A stretch of DNA of 64,000 nt from Bradyrhizobium sp. Ce-3 (GTDB taxonomy: Bacteria > Pseudomonadota > Alphaproteobacteria > Rhizobiales > Xanthobacteraceae). Location of the stretch: positions 48,647 to 112,646 of the forward strand of contig NZ_BQUV01000014.1 of assembly GCF_022835695.1 (NCBI RefSeq). Reading direction: 5' to 3'. A program made the position numbers and the translations under genes. Positions 37,788-46,642 of the stretch are shown here, piece after piece (position 1 is the stretch's first letter; each line of letters opens with the position of its first letter). The notes under the pieces were generated by a model that did not search any database, was not told the DNA's origin, and saw nothing but the letters and a program-made list of their open reading frames with translations.

Positions 37788-38027
37788 CTACAGCTTCTCC
37801 TGCTGCGACGGTTGCGCCTGTTGCTGCTGGCGCTGACGTTCCTGCTCCTTGGCGTGATGGCGGCCGTAAAGGCAGCCGGCGGCAGCGCCGAGCATGCCGT
37901 GATGGCCGGCATAATGACCGGCGACGCCGCCGACGACCGCGCCCTTGATGCAGCCCTTGGCGTCGGCGGGTGACGCCATGGCAAGCGCGGCGACGGCAAT
38001 GGCGGGTGCGAGAAGAAAAGACTTCAT
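37788..38027 (-). CDS. Exported glycine-zipper-like protein (79 aa)
   Basis: ATG at 38027; signal peptide MKSFLLAPAIAVAALAMASPADA (23 residues). The mature part GAVVGGVAGHYAGHHGMLGA has small residues at regular spacing, as in glycine-zipper proteins, with two nearby Cys (KGCIKG and AAGCLYG). The tail is Gln/Glu-rich. Probably envelope-located; function unknown. Confidence 0.75.
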   Translation of the reverse strand: MKSFLLAPAIAVAALAMASPADAKGCIKGAVVGGVAGHYAGHHGMLGAAAGCLYGRHHAKEQERQRQQQQAQPSQQEKL

Positions 38028-38169
38028 GATGCAGCTCCAATGCAATGATGCGTCATTAACGGCCGAGCCACCGCGCCGGTTCCCATCGGCCCGCCGCAGA
38101 AATTCGCTGCGCACAGGCCCCGATCATGCTCTAAATGCCGCCGCATTGCGGACAGCGTTTTTGAAGATC

Positions 38170-39006
38170 ATGCGGACATCACACACTGCTTTGGCCTCCG
38201 GCACCCCGGTCCTTTGCGCGGCGGCGAGCCTCTTCATCGCAAGCCTCTTCATCGCAAGCCCCGCCCGCGCCGAGGACAGCGACCGCGCCCTGCTCGCGAC
38301 CTTCTGCGCCGCCGGCAATATCAAGGGATCGGCCTGCTCGCGGGCAAGATCCTATCCGGACGGCGGCCGCGCCTGCGACGTCAAGCTGAGCAAGGAGCGC
38401 TACACCGGCCGCTTCCTCGCCGCCGGCAATCCGCTGCTCGTCGTCAACTACGACAGCGAATGCGAGCCGCACGCGACCGATTTCGGCGGCGTCGCTTTGT
38501 TCGAGCAGGACGGCAAGGCCACCCGCTTCATCCGCTTCCTGCCCGGCGCGCAGGGCCACGACTGCATCGTGCTGCCCAAGGACGACCAGCAGGATGTGCT
38601 GATCTGCTCGGTCGGTCACATGGGCCAGGGCATCCTCGAAACCGCGGTGGCGCGGATGGAGTTTTCGCGAAAATCCGGCAAGCGGATCGCGATCGCGCCG
38701 GACTTCCTGCTTCGCGCCGAGGATGCGGTCAGCGCCTATGGCTCCAACGTCGTGATGTGCAACGAGGGTCCGAAATATTTCGGCCTTTCCAACCTCGCCG
38801 CCGGCCCGCGCCGCAACACGGTTGCGGTCGACGTCGACTACGCCGACGACGACATCATCCGCACCGCCTGCGGCGAAGGCTTCGCGAAGCCGAAGGAGCT
38901 TTTCCACGACCTCCTGCCCGGCGAGGCCTTCGTGCCGGAAGGCAATGAGAAGAAAAAGCGCTTCATCATCGACCTCGCGACGGGCAAGGCCGCGCCGGCG
39001 AACTAA
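38170..39006 (+). CDS. Exported hypothetical protein (278 aa)
   Basis: ATG at 38170; signal peptide with a repeated SLFIASLFIASPARAE stretch, cleavage near residue 34. Mature protein contains at least six Cys (for example FCAAGN, SACSRA, RACDVK, DSECEP, HDCIVL, VMCNEG), suggesting several disulfides in the periplasm. No domain recognised. Divergent from the glycine-zipper gene. Confidence 0.75.
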   Translation: MRTSHTALASGTPVLCAAASLFIASLFIASPARAEDSDRALLATFCAAGNIKGSACSRARSYPDGGRACDVKLSKERYTGRFLAAGNPLLVVNYDSECEPHATDFGGVALFEQDGKATRFIRFLPGAQGHDCIVLPKDDQQDVLICSVGHMGQGILETAVARMEFSRKSGKRIAIAPDFLLRAEDAVSAYGSNVVMCNEGPKYFGLSNLAAGPRRNTVAVDVDYADDDIIRTACGEGFAKPKELFHDLLPGEAFVPEGNEKKKRFIIDLATGKAAPAN

Positions 39007-39070
39007 AGCCCGCGCCAGCGGATTAGAGGCCGCGCCGGCGGACCAACAGAGATCGCGCAGCGCAGTTTCA

Positions 39071-40189
39071 TCAGTTCAATTTCTTGCCGCCATCGGTCAC
39101 GCCGTCGAGGAACGCGCCGGTCTCGCGGTTGAGAAACTCGACATCCGCCGGGAAGAAGCCGCCGGCCGAGGCGTGGCCGGTCACGGTGCCCGGGCTGATC
39201 GTCTTGATCGTCACATCTGGGATGTTCTTGCCCATCGCGTTCGGCTCGAACTCGGGATTGAGCAGGTCCTTGGTGCCGGTCATGATCAGCGTCTTCGCCC
39301 TGATCGAGGCCAGCGCCCTGGCGGTGTCGCCGCCGAAGCCGGCGGTGGTGCCGACGTCGTGCCGGTCATAGGCCCAGCTCTGGTAGATCCAGTCATTGGC
39401 GTCGAACAGCTTCCACAGCGCGGTCTCCTGCTCCGCCATCCAGGGCAATACGTCAGGACCGGACTTGAACGGCGCCACATACATGTCCGGCGTGCGAGCC
39501 GCGAGCAGCGCGACGATGTCGCGGAACAGCTTCAGCCCCTTCTCCGGCGGCGCCTGGTAATTGCCGTCCTGCCACGCCGGATCGTTCATGATCGCCTTGC
39601 GCGAGGCCTCCATCACCGCGACCGACCAGGCCGGGGTCTTTGCAAGCGGCACCATCGCGACCAGCGCGTCCATGAAGTCGGGATGGCTGACGCCCCATTG
39701 CAGCGCCTGCATGCCGCCCATCGACGGGCCGACCACCGCAACCACATGGTCGATGCCGAGCTTCTCCTTCATCAGCCGGTACTGCGATTCCACCATGTCG
39801 CGGATCGCGAATTTCGGGAATTGCATCCGCGGCTGCGCCTTCGAATTGCTCGGCGAGGTGGTCAGCCCGTTGCCGATCGCATCGGTGCAGACGATGAAAT
39901 ATTTGTCCGGATCGAGCGCCTTGCCGGGGCCGATCATGAAATCGAGCCGGTGATGGTTGCCCGAGATCGCGGTCACCATCAGGATGGCGTTGGACTTCTT
40001 CGCGTTCAGCGTGCCGTGGGTGACGTAGGAGATCGAAAAATCCTTGATCGCCTCGCCGCTCTCCAGCTTGAGGTCGCCTTCATTGTAGAGCTGGTGCGGA
40101 GGCTGCTGCGGCGTATGCGCGAGGACGGGCAGGATCGCCGGTCCTGCCAGCAATGCCAGCACGGCCGCGAATTGGGTGATGCGCTTCAT
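39071..40189 (-). CDS. Exported MetX-like alpha/beta hydrolase
   Basis: 372 residues from ATG at 40189 (GGGAGAGA upstream) with signal peptide (ITQFAAVLALLAGPAILPVL, then AHT). The domain follows homoserine O-acetyltransferase: AVVGPSMGGMQALQWG with nucleophilic Ser, DAIGNGLTTSPSN, TGTKDLLNPEFE with the acid and TVTGHASAGG with the His. True MetX is cytosolic, so a periplasmic relative probably has a different ester or thioester substrate. The methionine role should not be assumed. Confidence 0.83.
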   Translation of the reverse strand: MKRITQFAAVLALLAGPAILPVLAHTPQQPPHQLYNEGDLKLESGEAIKDFSISYVTHGTLNAKKSNAILMVTAISGNHHRLDFMIGPGKALDPDKYFIVCTDAIGNGLTTSPSNSKAQPRMQFPKFAIRDMVESQYRLMKEKLGIDHVVAVVGPSMGGMQALQWGVSHPDFMDALVAMVPLAKTPAWSVAVMEASRKAIMNDPAWQDGNYQAPPEKGLKLFRDIVALLAARTPDMYVAPFKSGPDVLPWMAEQETALWKLFDANDWIYQSWAYDRHDVGTTAGFGGDTARALASIRAKTLIMTGTKDLLNPEFEPNAMGKNIPDVTIKTISPGTVTGHASAGGFFPADVEFLNRETGAFLDGVTDGGKKLN

Positions 40190-40452
40190 CGGTCTCTCCC
40201 CATTGTGGCGGCTCTGTTCGGCCGCCTTGCGCCGCAAAGCATACGGGCCGGCCCTGCTGCGGCAAGGCCGCGGGCAGGAAGATTCGGGCGGCCGCGGGTC
40301 TCGTCACGGAGCGTCCGCCGCGCGCTGTGCAATTTGTGCCACAATGCACGTGTTGGTTGCCGAACCTAATCCGGTCCCGCGCGTCAAACATGTGTTTGAT
40401 TACGCAACGCTTCGGTTCACAATGTGGGCCGGGGCAAGCCAAGGCGAGTCGG

Positions 40453-40926
40453 ATGGAACCGGCGGAGTCGACGATGGGCGAGGATTTGAACCGGCAGCGC
40501 GTGCTGAACTTCCTCGACGTCTATTATGCCGGCGGCATCGAGGGCGCGCTCGATCGCTGCAGCGACGATGTCGCGTTTCTGGCCAACGCCCCTATCGACA
40601 TTCTTCCGCATATGGGCCAGCACCGCGGCAAGGCCGCGCTGCGCCAGATGTGGACCACGATCCATGAGCGCTATTCCGACATGCGCTACGAGGCGCCGAT
40701 CGTGGTGGCGCAAGGCGACAAGGTCGCGGCCCAGCTGCGGGTGTTCTTCCGCAAGCGCGGCAACCGCCGTGTGGTGCAGTTCGACGTCGCCGTGTTCTAC
40801 ACGCTGCGCGACGGCCAGATCACCGAGATTCGCGAGATCATCGACACCTTCGATCTGGTCCAGCAGGTGCTGGAGCGCGACGTTGCCGCGGCACTGATCG
40901 GGCAACCCGCGGACTACGCCAAGTAG
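40453..40926 (+). CDS. NTF2/SnoaL-like protein (paralogue 1)
   Basis: 157 residues from ATG 40453; ATG 40474 (MGEDLNRQRVL) with its own GGCGGAG is nearly as good. One cone-like alpha+beta domain: LNFLDVYYAGGIEGALDRCS at the N-terminus, RGKAALRQMWTTI in the middle and EIREIIDTFDLVQQVLERDV at the end. Such folds serve as isomerases, dehydratases or binding proteins. Its C-terminal FDLV-Q motif is shared with the gene at 41739. Confidence 0.8.
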   Translation: MEPAESTMGEDLNRQRVLNFLDVYYAGGIEGALDRCSDDVAFLANAPIDILPHMGQHRGKAALRQMWTTIHERYSDMRYEAPIVVAQGDKVAAQLRVFFRKRGNRRVVQFDVAVFYTLRDGQITEIREIIDTFDLVQQVLERDVAAALIGQPADYAK

Positions 40927-41027
40927 TCCTCCGCCCGGCTCGGGAAATTCCCCACCGCAAGCGTTGAACCTCGGACGCCCGGCGCTGACCTATCACTGGG
41001 CTTGTTGCGGTCGGGGCTGAAATCACC

Positions 41028-41288
41028 ATGAAAGTCGCATTGCTCGCTGTGCTTGGTCTTGCACTGGGCGCCCTTGGCGGCGCCGCCCTCGGCATCGGAG
41101 CCGGGCTCACCTGGATCGGAATGGCCAGAACCTCGGGTCTCGACAGCGGAACGCTGGTGTTCTTCACCTTCATGCCGCTCGGCGCCGCGATCGGCGGCAT
41201 CGGCGGGGCGCTGCTGTTCGCGGTGGTGGCGATCCGCGACGCCGAGATCGTGATCGAGCGGCAGCCGGTGCGGCAGCGCGACCGCTGA
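41028..41288 (+). CDS. Small membrane protein (86 aa)
   Basis: Two hydrophobic helices (about 3-32 and 42-70), both Gly/Ala-rich (LGLALGALGGAALGIGAGL), and a short basic C-terminus. No family recognised. Lies 101 bp after the NTF2-like gene and just before a repeat element. Confidence 0.6.
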   Translation: MKVALLAVLGLALGALGGAALGIGAGLTWIGMARTSGLDSGTLVFFTFMPLGAAIGGIGGALLFAVVAIRDAEIVIERQPVRQRDR

Positions 41289-41315
41289 ATAGCAAAAAGC
41301 GAGCGTCACTTGCTG

Positions 41316-41536
41316 CGTAAGGTGAGCACCGCTCGTCAGGCTCCCTTCCCCCTTGCGGGGGAGGGTTGGGGAGAGGGGTGAGTCCCGGGCGAGACGATCG
41401 ACGTCAGCGTCGATGTTGCAATTCCAGCCTCGCATCGTTGAAACTCAATTTGAGAGGGATTGCCGAGTGGCCACCCCTCTCCCTAACCCTCCCCCGCAAG
41501 GGGGGAGGGAACCCTGCCACCGGTGTATCCCTCACT
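41316..41536 (-). mobile_element. MITE-like element, copy A (reverse orientation)
   Basis: 221 bp. Left end CGTAAGGTGAGCACC, right end a diverged inverse (GGTGTATCCCTCAC). Inside each end is a GC-rich palindrome (CCCCCTTGCGGGGG left, CCCCCGCAAGGGGG right) followed by GGGGAGAGGGGT. Read on the minus strand the core shares GGCCACTCGGC ... CGCCCGGGACTCACC with copies B and C. The surrounding 450 bp (41289-41738) hold no gene. Confidence 0.75.
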
Positions 41537-41738
41537 GGCCCCGCGTGATGCGCCAGCGGCGGCGGTCACATTCCGGTCAAGACCACTGCAATTGTGCATT
41601 GCAAAAAAGTCATTTGCGTTTTTGCCGTTCGGCACTATTTCAGCGTCCAATAGCGATGTGCAGCAACCTGGCAGGGCGTCGGCGCTGACCCCCTGCCATT
41701 CGTTTGCGTTGAAAATCCAGTTTCAGGACGAGACCGAA

Positions 41739-42173
41739 ATGACAGAGCATAGCCTCTGGCGTTTTTCGCGCGCGTTGCATCGCGCGATCAACGAACGCCA
41801 GCTGACGGATATCGAGCCGCTGCTCGATGACGAGGTCGAGTGGTCCATCTATGGGCCGATCGACCTGTTTTCCTTCTTCGGATCGCGCCGCGGCAAGGCC
41901 GCCGTGCTCGAGGTGATCAGGCAGATCGGCGAGAACCTCAGGGTCCACCGCTTCGACCGGGAATCGATCATGCTGGGCGTGGATTCCGCAGCGTCGATGC
42001 TGCGTTATTCGCTGACGGCGCTGGATTCCAACAAGCCGATCTCGCTCCGGATCGCGCATTTCGCGCAGTTCAGGTCGGGCAAGCTCACGAGCTTCCGCGT
42101 GCTGGTCGACAGTTTCGACCTGGTCGAGCAGACCGTCGGCTACCCGATCCATCTGCCGCGCATCGCGGTCTGA
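41739..42173 (+). CDS. NTF2/SnoaL-like protein (paralogue 2)
   Basis: 144 residues from ATG 41739 (MTEHSLWRFSRALHRAINER). Seen: LLDDEVEWSIYGPIDLFSFF, RGKAAVLEVIRQI and SFRVLVDSFDLVEQTVGYPI. The order and the ending motif match the gene at 40453, so the two are diverged paralogues on either side of repeat copy A. Enzymatic or binding role unknown. Confidence 0.78.
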   Translation: MTEHSLWRFSRALHRAINERQLTDIEPLLDDEVEWSIYGPIDLFSFFGSRRGKAAVLEVIRQIGENLRVHRFDRESIMLGVDSAASMLRYSLTALDSNKPISLRIAHFAQFRSGKLTSFRVLVDSFDLVEQTVGYPIHLPRIAV

Positions 42174-42333
42174 CGGCTTTCCGACTTCACGCCTTCGTCC
42201 TGTCCGGCACGCGCGCTTCGCGGTGCCCTGGATCGGACGATCACGCGTTGATCACTTGCTTTCGCAGCGCCAAATGCCACAATTTTGCGCCACGGCAAAT
42301 CTATGCTGAGGCTCTGGAATTTGCGGGCTGGGA

Positions 42334-43287
42334 ATGACTTCGACATTGCGATTTGGCTGGGCAAGGCTGCCGGTGCTGGCGGCCGGCTTCAGCATGGCGT
42401 TGGTGCTTTCGGCCACGGCGCAGAGCCCGCCCCTGCAGATCACGCCCGCCGTCCAGGATACCCCCAAGGGCGACGCCCAGGACGAGACCGACGCATCGGC
42501 CGACGCGGTGCCGCCGACGGCCGATGCCAATGACGCCGACATGCTGAAGGACATCGACGAGAGCAAGCTCGACTGGAGCCAGCTCGATACCGATTCCACC
42601 AGCCTGCCGACGCTGGCGCCGAAGAGCGCGGCGAAGCGCAGCGGCGTCGCCGGCAATGATCCGTCCTGGTCGACCAACAACAACGCCAACGGCTCGTCGG
42701 CGGTATCGGTCAAGCAGCAGGTCTCGCCCTTCCTCGACACCCGCGTCGGCGTCGACATGACGGTTGCCAAACAGGGCACGATGACCACCTCCGAGCAATT
42801 GTCGGAGCGGCTCGCCAATGGCGGCAGCCTGCCGCAGTCCGGCGGCTCGGCCTGGGCCGCGATCTCGACCGGCGGCGTGGCGTCGATCTGGGACAAGACC
42901 TCGGTCGAGGCGCGGGTCGATCCGGGCGCCGACCAGAGCAAGGTCGGGACCTCCCTGAGCAAGTCGGTGCCGCTGTCTGATCAGTATTCGCTGACGCTGC
43001 AGGGCGGCTACAATCTGATCCAGCAGGGCGTGGTCCCGGTGCCCGGCATCGACGGCCGCCCGTCGCGCAGCTACGACACCGACCAGTCAGCACGGCTGTC
43101 CGTTAACGACAGCGGCACCAGCATCACCGCGGGCCAGACGCTGTCGACCTCCGACGATAAATGGCTGCGCCGGATCGGCGCCCAGCAGAAGCTGCTCGAC
43201 GGCGTCACCGTCTCCGGCTCGGTCGGCGAGACCGCCCAGGGCACGATCAACAAGAGCATCGGCGCCGGCTACAAGCGCTCATGGTGA
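42334..43287 (+). CDS. Exported hypothetical protein (317 aa)
   Basis: Signal peptide at 1-30 (LPVLAAGFSMALVLSATAQS). An acidic, disordered stretch follows to about residue 75 (DAQDETDASADAVPPTADAN). The second half alternates polar and hydrophobic residues (SLTLQGGYNLIQQG, ARLSVNDSGTSITAGQTLST) and ends KSIGAGYKRSW; a terminal aromatic and this strand pattern are typical of outer-membrane beta-proteins. No family recognised; outer-membrane location is inference. Confidence 0.7.
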   Translation: MTSTLRFGWARLPVLAAGFSMALVLSATAQSPPLQITPAVQDTPKGDAQDETDASADAVPPTADANDADMLKDIDESKLDWSQLDTDSTSLPTLAPKSAAKRSGVAGNDPSWSTNNNANGSSAVSVKQQVSPFLDTRVGVDMTVAKQGTMTTSEQLSERLANGGSLPQSGGSAWAAISTGGVASIWDKTSVEARVDPGADQSKVGTSLSKSVPLSDQYSLTLQGGYNLIQQGVVPVPGIDGRPSRSYDTDQSARLSVNDSGTSITAGQTLSTSDDKWLRRIGAQQKLLDGVTVSGSVGETAQGTINKSIGAGYKRSW

Positions 43288-43441
43288 ACGATCTGTTAGC
43301 CCTGTCGCGCTAATGATCAGGCATTGCCCCAACTTGGCCCAGATGCGGTCAAATTCGGCGGGACTGATAGGTCCGTAACTTCATCAATTCGTCGTGCGGG
43401 GGACAAGCCGCGCTTCGCTATTGCGAACCAGGGGAAAGCCG

Positions 43442-43864
43442 ATGAACGCCACCAACCGTACCGAGGACGCCGCCGAAGCGACGACTTCCGAGGTCGATTC
43501 CAACCTTGCTGCGGTCTCGGAAGTCGAAGCCGGCATCCGCGACTTCGTGCGCAACGACATTGCCTATCTGCGCCGGCCGGTGGCGAGCCCGGAGACCGCG
43601 CCGACCGATGCCAACACCGACGCCACCGTCAGCAACGTCAACTCGCTGATCCAGCGCGTCGCCGGCACCTCGCTTGCCGAGATCGAGAAGCTGATCGGCG
43701 AGCTCGAGAGCCTGCGCGACCTGCTGCATGCCGAGGGCCAGCGCGTCCAGCGCGAGATCTCCGGCTATGCCCAGCTCAGCCAGGCCGCGATGAAGTCGAC
43801 GCGCATGATCGCCGACAACGTCTCGCAGTGGAAGCGCGCCGCCGACGGCCTGCGCAACAGCTGA
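43442..43864 (+). CDS. Soluble coiled-coil hypothetical protein (140 aa)
   Basis: ATG at 43442 with GGGGAAAG upstream. The N-terminal half is acidic and Thr/Ala-rich; from about residue 70 there is one long amphipathic helix (GTSLAEIEKLIGELESLRDL, HAEGQRVQREISGYAQLSQA). No family recognised. A terminator follows at 43889. Confidence 0.7.
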   Translation: MNATNRTEDAAEATTSEVDSNLAAVSEVEAGIRDFVRNDIAYLRRPVASPETAPTDANTDATVSNVNSLIQRVAGTSLAEIEKLIGELESLRDLLHAEGQRVQREISGYAQLSQAAMKSTRMIADNVSQWKRAADGLRNS

Positions 43865-43888
43865 CACAGCTCAGTCTTCAGGACGAGT

Positions 43889-43928
43889 AGCCGCCGCCTC
43901 CCGAACCGGGGGCGGCGGCTTCGTTTTG
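43889..43928 (+). terminator. Rho-independent terminator
   Basis: Stem AGCCGCCGCC / GGCGGCGGCT extended inward by CCC/GGG pairs, followed by TCGTTTTG. 25 bp after the stop of the coiled-coil gene. Confidence 0.8.
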
Positions 43929-44091
43929 CGTGCCCGATTAGGCGCAGAACGATTCGTTATTCTGCGCGGTGTAAACTCCGCGACGTCAATTCTTGCAGAC
44001 ACCGATTTGAACGTTACATGCCGAACCCGCGTCCAATCCGGGATGCGCGTCCGGACCACGTCCTGCGGGGCGTCCATTTGGAGACCAATTC

Positions 44092-44229
44092 ATGCAGAGC
44101 GTCCGGCCGGATAACGCCGATCCGATTCCGCTGCGCCAGCCGCAGCAGGGCATCGGCACGATCATGATCCGGTTCGTCGCCATTCTGGCAGCAGCGACCG
44201 TCGTGATGGTGCTGATCTGGAATCGTTAA
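44092..44229 (+). CDS. Small single-span membrane protein (45 aa)
   Basis: ATG at 44092, TTTGGAG 8 bp upstream. The first 22 residues are polar (MQSVRPDNADPIPLRQPQQG), then one helix (MIRFVAILAAATVVMVLIW) and the stop. Good ribosome site and typical membrane segment; no family recognised. Confidence 0.6.
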   Translation: MQSVRPDNADPIPLRQPQQGIGTIMIRFVAILAAATVVMVLIWNR

Positions 44230-44338
44230 GCTGAAGCTTGAGAGAAGTGTGACGCAGCCGTCCGGCGAGTCACATTGAAAAACGCAAATTCGCGCACCGG
44301 GCGGCTCGTTGAGCGCCCCCGCGGTCAGAGAAGGTCAA

Positions 44339-44482
44339 TCAGCGGTCGATGCTCGCGGTGGTCTCGAAGGAGTAGTTGCCGTCAGCAAAGCCCTTCACGA
44401 CGAGTCCGGTCGCCAGCATCACGACAACTGTGACCGTGGCGAAGATAATGCCGACGAGTTTCAGCGCGCTGCGATCTGCCAT
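44339..44482 (-). CDS. Small single-span membrane protein (47 aa)
   Basis: ATG at 44482 (MADRSALKLVGIIFATVTVV) with TGGGGA upstream. One membrane helix at about 9-30, then a short periplasmic or cytosolic tail (FADGNYSFETTASIDR). Converges with the 45-residue gene. No family recognised. Confidence 0.6.
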   Translation of the reverse strand: MADRSALKLVGIIFATVTVVVMLATGLVVKGFADGNYSFETTASIDR

Positions 44483-44653
44483 GATATCCCCAGTAGTGCT
44501 CGCCCGGATGTCCGTGCTCTCAAACCATAGGCAGGGACAAAGGTTCAAAATGCGTTAGCAAAAAATGAGTTCCACGCAACGCACAATGACGTCGGCAGCA
44601 GACTTAGTCTGCCACCATGGCCTCCGGGCAACATCAGAGGCGCGCCGGCAACA

Positions 44654-45136
44654 TCAGGAACCGGGATTGCGGCGCGGCACGAAGGCGGTCGCCAGGAACG
44701 AGAACACCACCTCATTGCGCTGATTGACGCCGGTATTGCGGGCCTGGAGGATGCCCCATTCGGGCCGCTTCTCGGACGTGCGCTTGGTCTCGATCTGGTT
44801 GGTGAAGCTGATGGTGTCGCCTGCCAGCACCGGGCGGATCCAGCGCAGCTCGCGGAAGCCCGGCGAGGGTCCCCAGACCGCGACCGTCTCACCGCGCGCG
44901 GCAGCTTCCGCGGCGAGCCGCTGTCCGTCGGCGACCAGTAGCTTCATGCAGACGCTCGCGACATGCCAGCCCGATGCCGCGAGCCCGCCGAACAGCGAGT
45001 TGCGCCCCGCCTCCTCGTCGAGATGGAAGCGCTGCGGATCGAACTGCGCGGCGAACCGCTTGATGTCCTCGGACGTGAAGGTGAAAGAGCCGAACGCGCG
45101 CTGGGCGCCGATCTCGATATCTTCAAAGAAGCGCAT
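44654..45136 (-). CDS. MaoC-like hot-dog dehydratase (paralogue 2)
   Basis: 160 residues. FAAQFDPQRFHLDEEAGRNS (about residues 28-47) holds the Asp and His of the (R)-specific hydratase motif, followed by SGWHVASV. Such enzymes hydrate enoyl-CoA in the R configuration. 8 bp downstream of a homologous gene, so the two may form a heterodimer, as known for other paired MaoC proteins. Confidence 0.87.
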   Translation of the reverse strand: MRFFEDIEIGAQRAFGSFTFTSEDIKRFAAQFDPQRFHLDEEAGRNSLFGGLAASGWHVASVCMKLLVADGQRLAAEAAARGETVAVWGPSPGFRELRWIRPVLAGDTISFTNQIETKRTSEKRPEWGILQARNTGVNQRNEVVFSFLATAFVPRRNPGS

Positions 45137-45144
45137 GATCTCTC

Positions 45145-45603
45145 CTATGCGCTCACGCCGTCACGGCGGCTGATGATGATCGGCGACTCCATCTCGCACA
45201 GCATCTCGCCGCGCGCATTGCGGATCGTGCCCTTGAAGGTGACGATGCCGGTCTCCGGCCGGCTCTTCGAGACGCGCGCCTCGACCACGTCGACGTCCAG
45301 CGTCAAATCGTCGCCCGGACGCAGCGGCGCCACCCAGCGCATCTCGTTGACCCCGGGCGATCCGAGCGAGGCGGTGCGGCCGATGAAGCCGTCGAACAGC
45401 ATCCGCATCATCAGCGAGCCCAGATGCCAGCCCGAGCCCGACAGGCCGCGGAGCATGGATCTGTTCGCCGCCGCCTCGTCGAGATGCATCGGCTGCGGGT
45501 CGAATTCGGCGGCAAAGGCGAGGATCTCCTCGCGTGAAACATGGCGCGGGCCGAACGTGCCGAGGCGGCCCGGCTTGAAATCTTCGAAGGTCAGCGTGGT
45601 CAT
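45145..45603 (-). CDS. MaoC-like hot-dog dehydratase (paralogue 1)
   Basis: 152 residues. FAAEFDPQPMHLDEAAANRS (about 30-49) with the catalytic Asp and His, then GSGWHLGSL and an RWVAPLRPGDDL turn. First gene of a two-gene operon with the homologue at 44654. Substrate is probably an acyl-CoA, possibly for polyhydroxyalkanoate precursors, given that phasins are encoded nearby; that link is speculative. Confidence 0.87.
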   Translation of the reverse strand: MTTLTFEDFKPGRLGTFGPRHVSREEILAFAAEFDPQPMHLDEAAANRSMLRGLSGSGWHLGSLMMRMLFDGFIGRTASLGSPGVNEMRWVAPLRPGDDLTLDVDVVEARVSKSRPETGIVTFKGTIRNARGEMLCEMESPIIISRRDGVSA

Positions 45604-45923
45604 TGGGTGAGGATATGCCGGAGGGAAGCCCGATTGTGGCCGTTATTTGCAGCAATCACAACCGGCCCACTCGCATAGCTCGCCCCTGGACTGCCGGCGC
45701 CCGGTCCGGGGCTCGCCACAGGCGGGACCGATTGGGCTTCTGCGGTATCGACCCCTCTGGTTGCGGAGGCGCTGTGGCGCCGCCCTGAACCATTGGTCCG
45801 GCGAACGCCTCGTCCCGACGGACGCCTGCTGCGCAGGCTCCCGGGATGAAGTGATCACGCCGGGGGTGACGCAGTAGGATGCACGCGACGCGAATCATAT
45901 TTGGGCCTGCCGGGAGAACCATG

Positions 45924-46220
45924 ATGTTCGATTTCCAGGATCTGTTTCAGTGGGACCGCTTCATCACCCCCACGATCATCAAGACGTTCTACTGGCTGGT
46001 GATCGCGGTCATCGTGCTGTTCGGGATCTCCGGCATCCTGTGGAGCCTCACGGCGATGGCGATCAGCCCGTTCGTCGGCTTCATCCAGCTGCTCGCGTCG
46101 ATCGCCAGCGTCTTCGTCGGCATCGTGTTCTCGCGCATCGCCGCCGAGTTCATCCTGATCGTATTCCGGATCAACGAGCATCTCGGCGCGATCCGCGATC
46201 GCGACGGCGGCGTGCACTGA
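45924..46220 (+). CDS. DUF4282 membrane protein
   Basis: 98 residues from the second of two ATG codons (GGGAG 7 bp upstream). FLFQWDRFITP-like opening (FQDLFQWDRFITPTIIKTFY), then two membrane helices (about 20-42 and 48-72) and RIAAEFILIVFRINEHLGAI. These blocks define DUF4282. Function unknown. Confidence 0.85.
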   Translation: MFDFQDLFQWDRFITPTIIKTFYWLVIAVIVLFGISGILWSLTAMAISPFVGFIQLLASIASVFVGIVFSRIAAEFILIVFRINEHLGAIRDRDGGVH

Positions 46221-46376
46221 GACCTTCAGGCTCCGGCGGATGCGTCGCGCCGCCCCGGGCTGTGGTTAATCCGAAGTAGCACCTGCGTGCAAATGCCAGC
46301 GAAATTCCAGCCGGGATCTTAAAGCCGCGCGCGTATCGGTCTCTGCATTGCCGCTTGAGACCAACGCGGGGGCGTC

Positions 46377-46523
46377 GTGAATTCGAGGAATGGGTTGATT
46401 GCCGTGAGGCCGGGCGCCGCGCCGGGCTTCACGACCGAGGATATTTTATGGGCTGTCGGCATCTGGTCGGTGATCCTGACCCTGGTGCCGGTGATCGCGT
46501 TCTATCTGCTGATGGTGGCGTGA
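46377..46523 (+). CDS. Small membrane protein, GTG start (48 aa)
   Basis: MNSRNGLIAVRPGAAPGFTT..., then one hydrophobic helix reaching the stop (VGIWSVILTLVPVIAFYLLM). GCGGGGGCG precedes the GTG. No family recognised; it could also be spurious. Confidence 0.42.
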   Translation: MNSRNGLIAVRPGAAPGFTTEDILWAVGIWSVILTLVPVIAFYLLMVA

Positions 46524-46553
46524 GGCCATCCATCGCGTCTTAGCACGCGTCAG

Positions 46554-46576
46554 CCAGGCAATCTGAGATTGCCTGG
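46554..46576. repeat. Perfect 23-bp palindrome
   Basis: CCAGGCAATCT - G - AGATTGCCTGG, between the small membrane gene and the parA terminator. Could end the upstream transcript or bind a protein. Confidence 0.8.
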
Positions 46577-46589
46577 TCGCTTCACACAC

Positions 46590-46614
46590 AAAAAACGCGC
46601 GAGTGCCGCGCGTT
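46590..46614 (-). terminator. Rho-independent terminator of the parA-like gene
   Basis: Stem AACGCGCG / CGCGCGTT with a five-base loop, followed on the minus strand by T6. 28 bp past the stop at 46643. Confidence 0.85.
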
Positions 46615-46642
46615 CTTTCCAGTTCGAACCAAAGCGGCGTTG

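Noticed and set aside
39071-40189. Annotation as methionine-biosynthesis metX
   Set aside because: The signal peptide makes cytosolic homoserine acetylation unlikely, so only MetX-like is supported.
41316-41536. Short open frame inside MITE-like copy A (and similar ones in B and C) as a gene
   Set aside because: The translations share an RVATPLPNPPPQGG-like string only because the DNA arms are repeated; no start signals.
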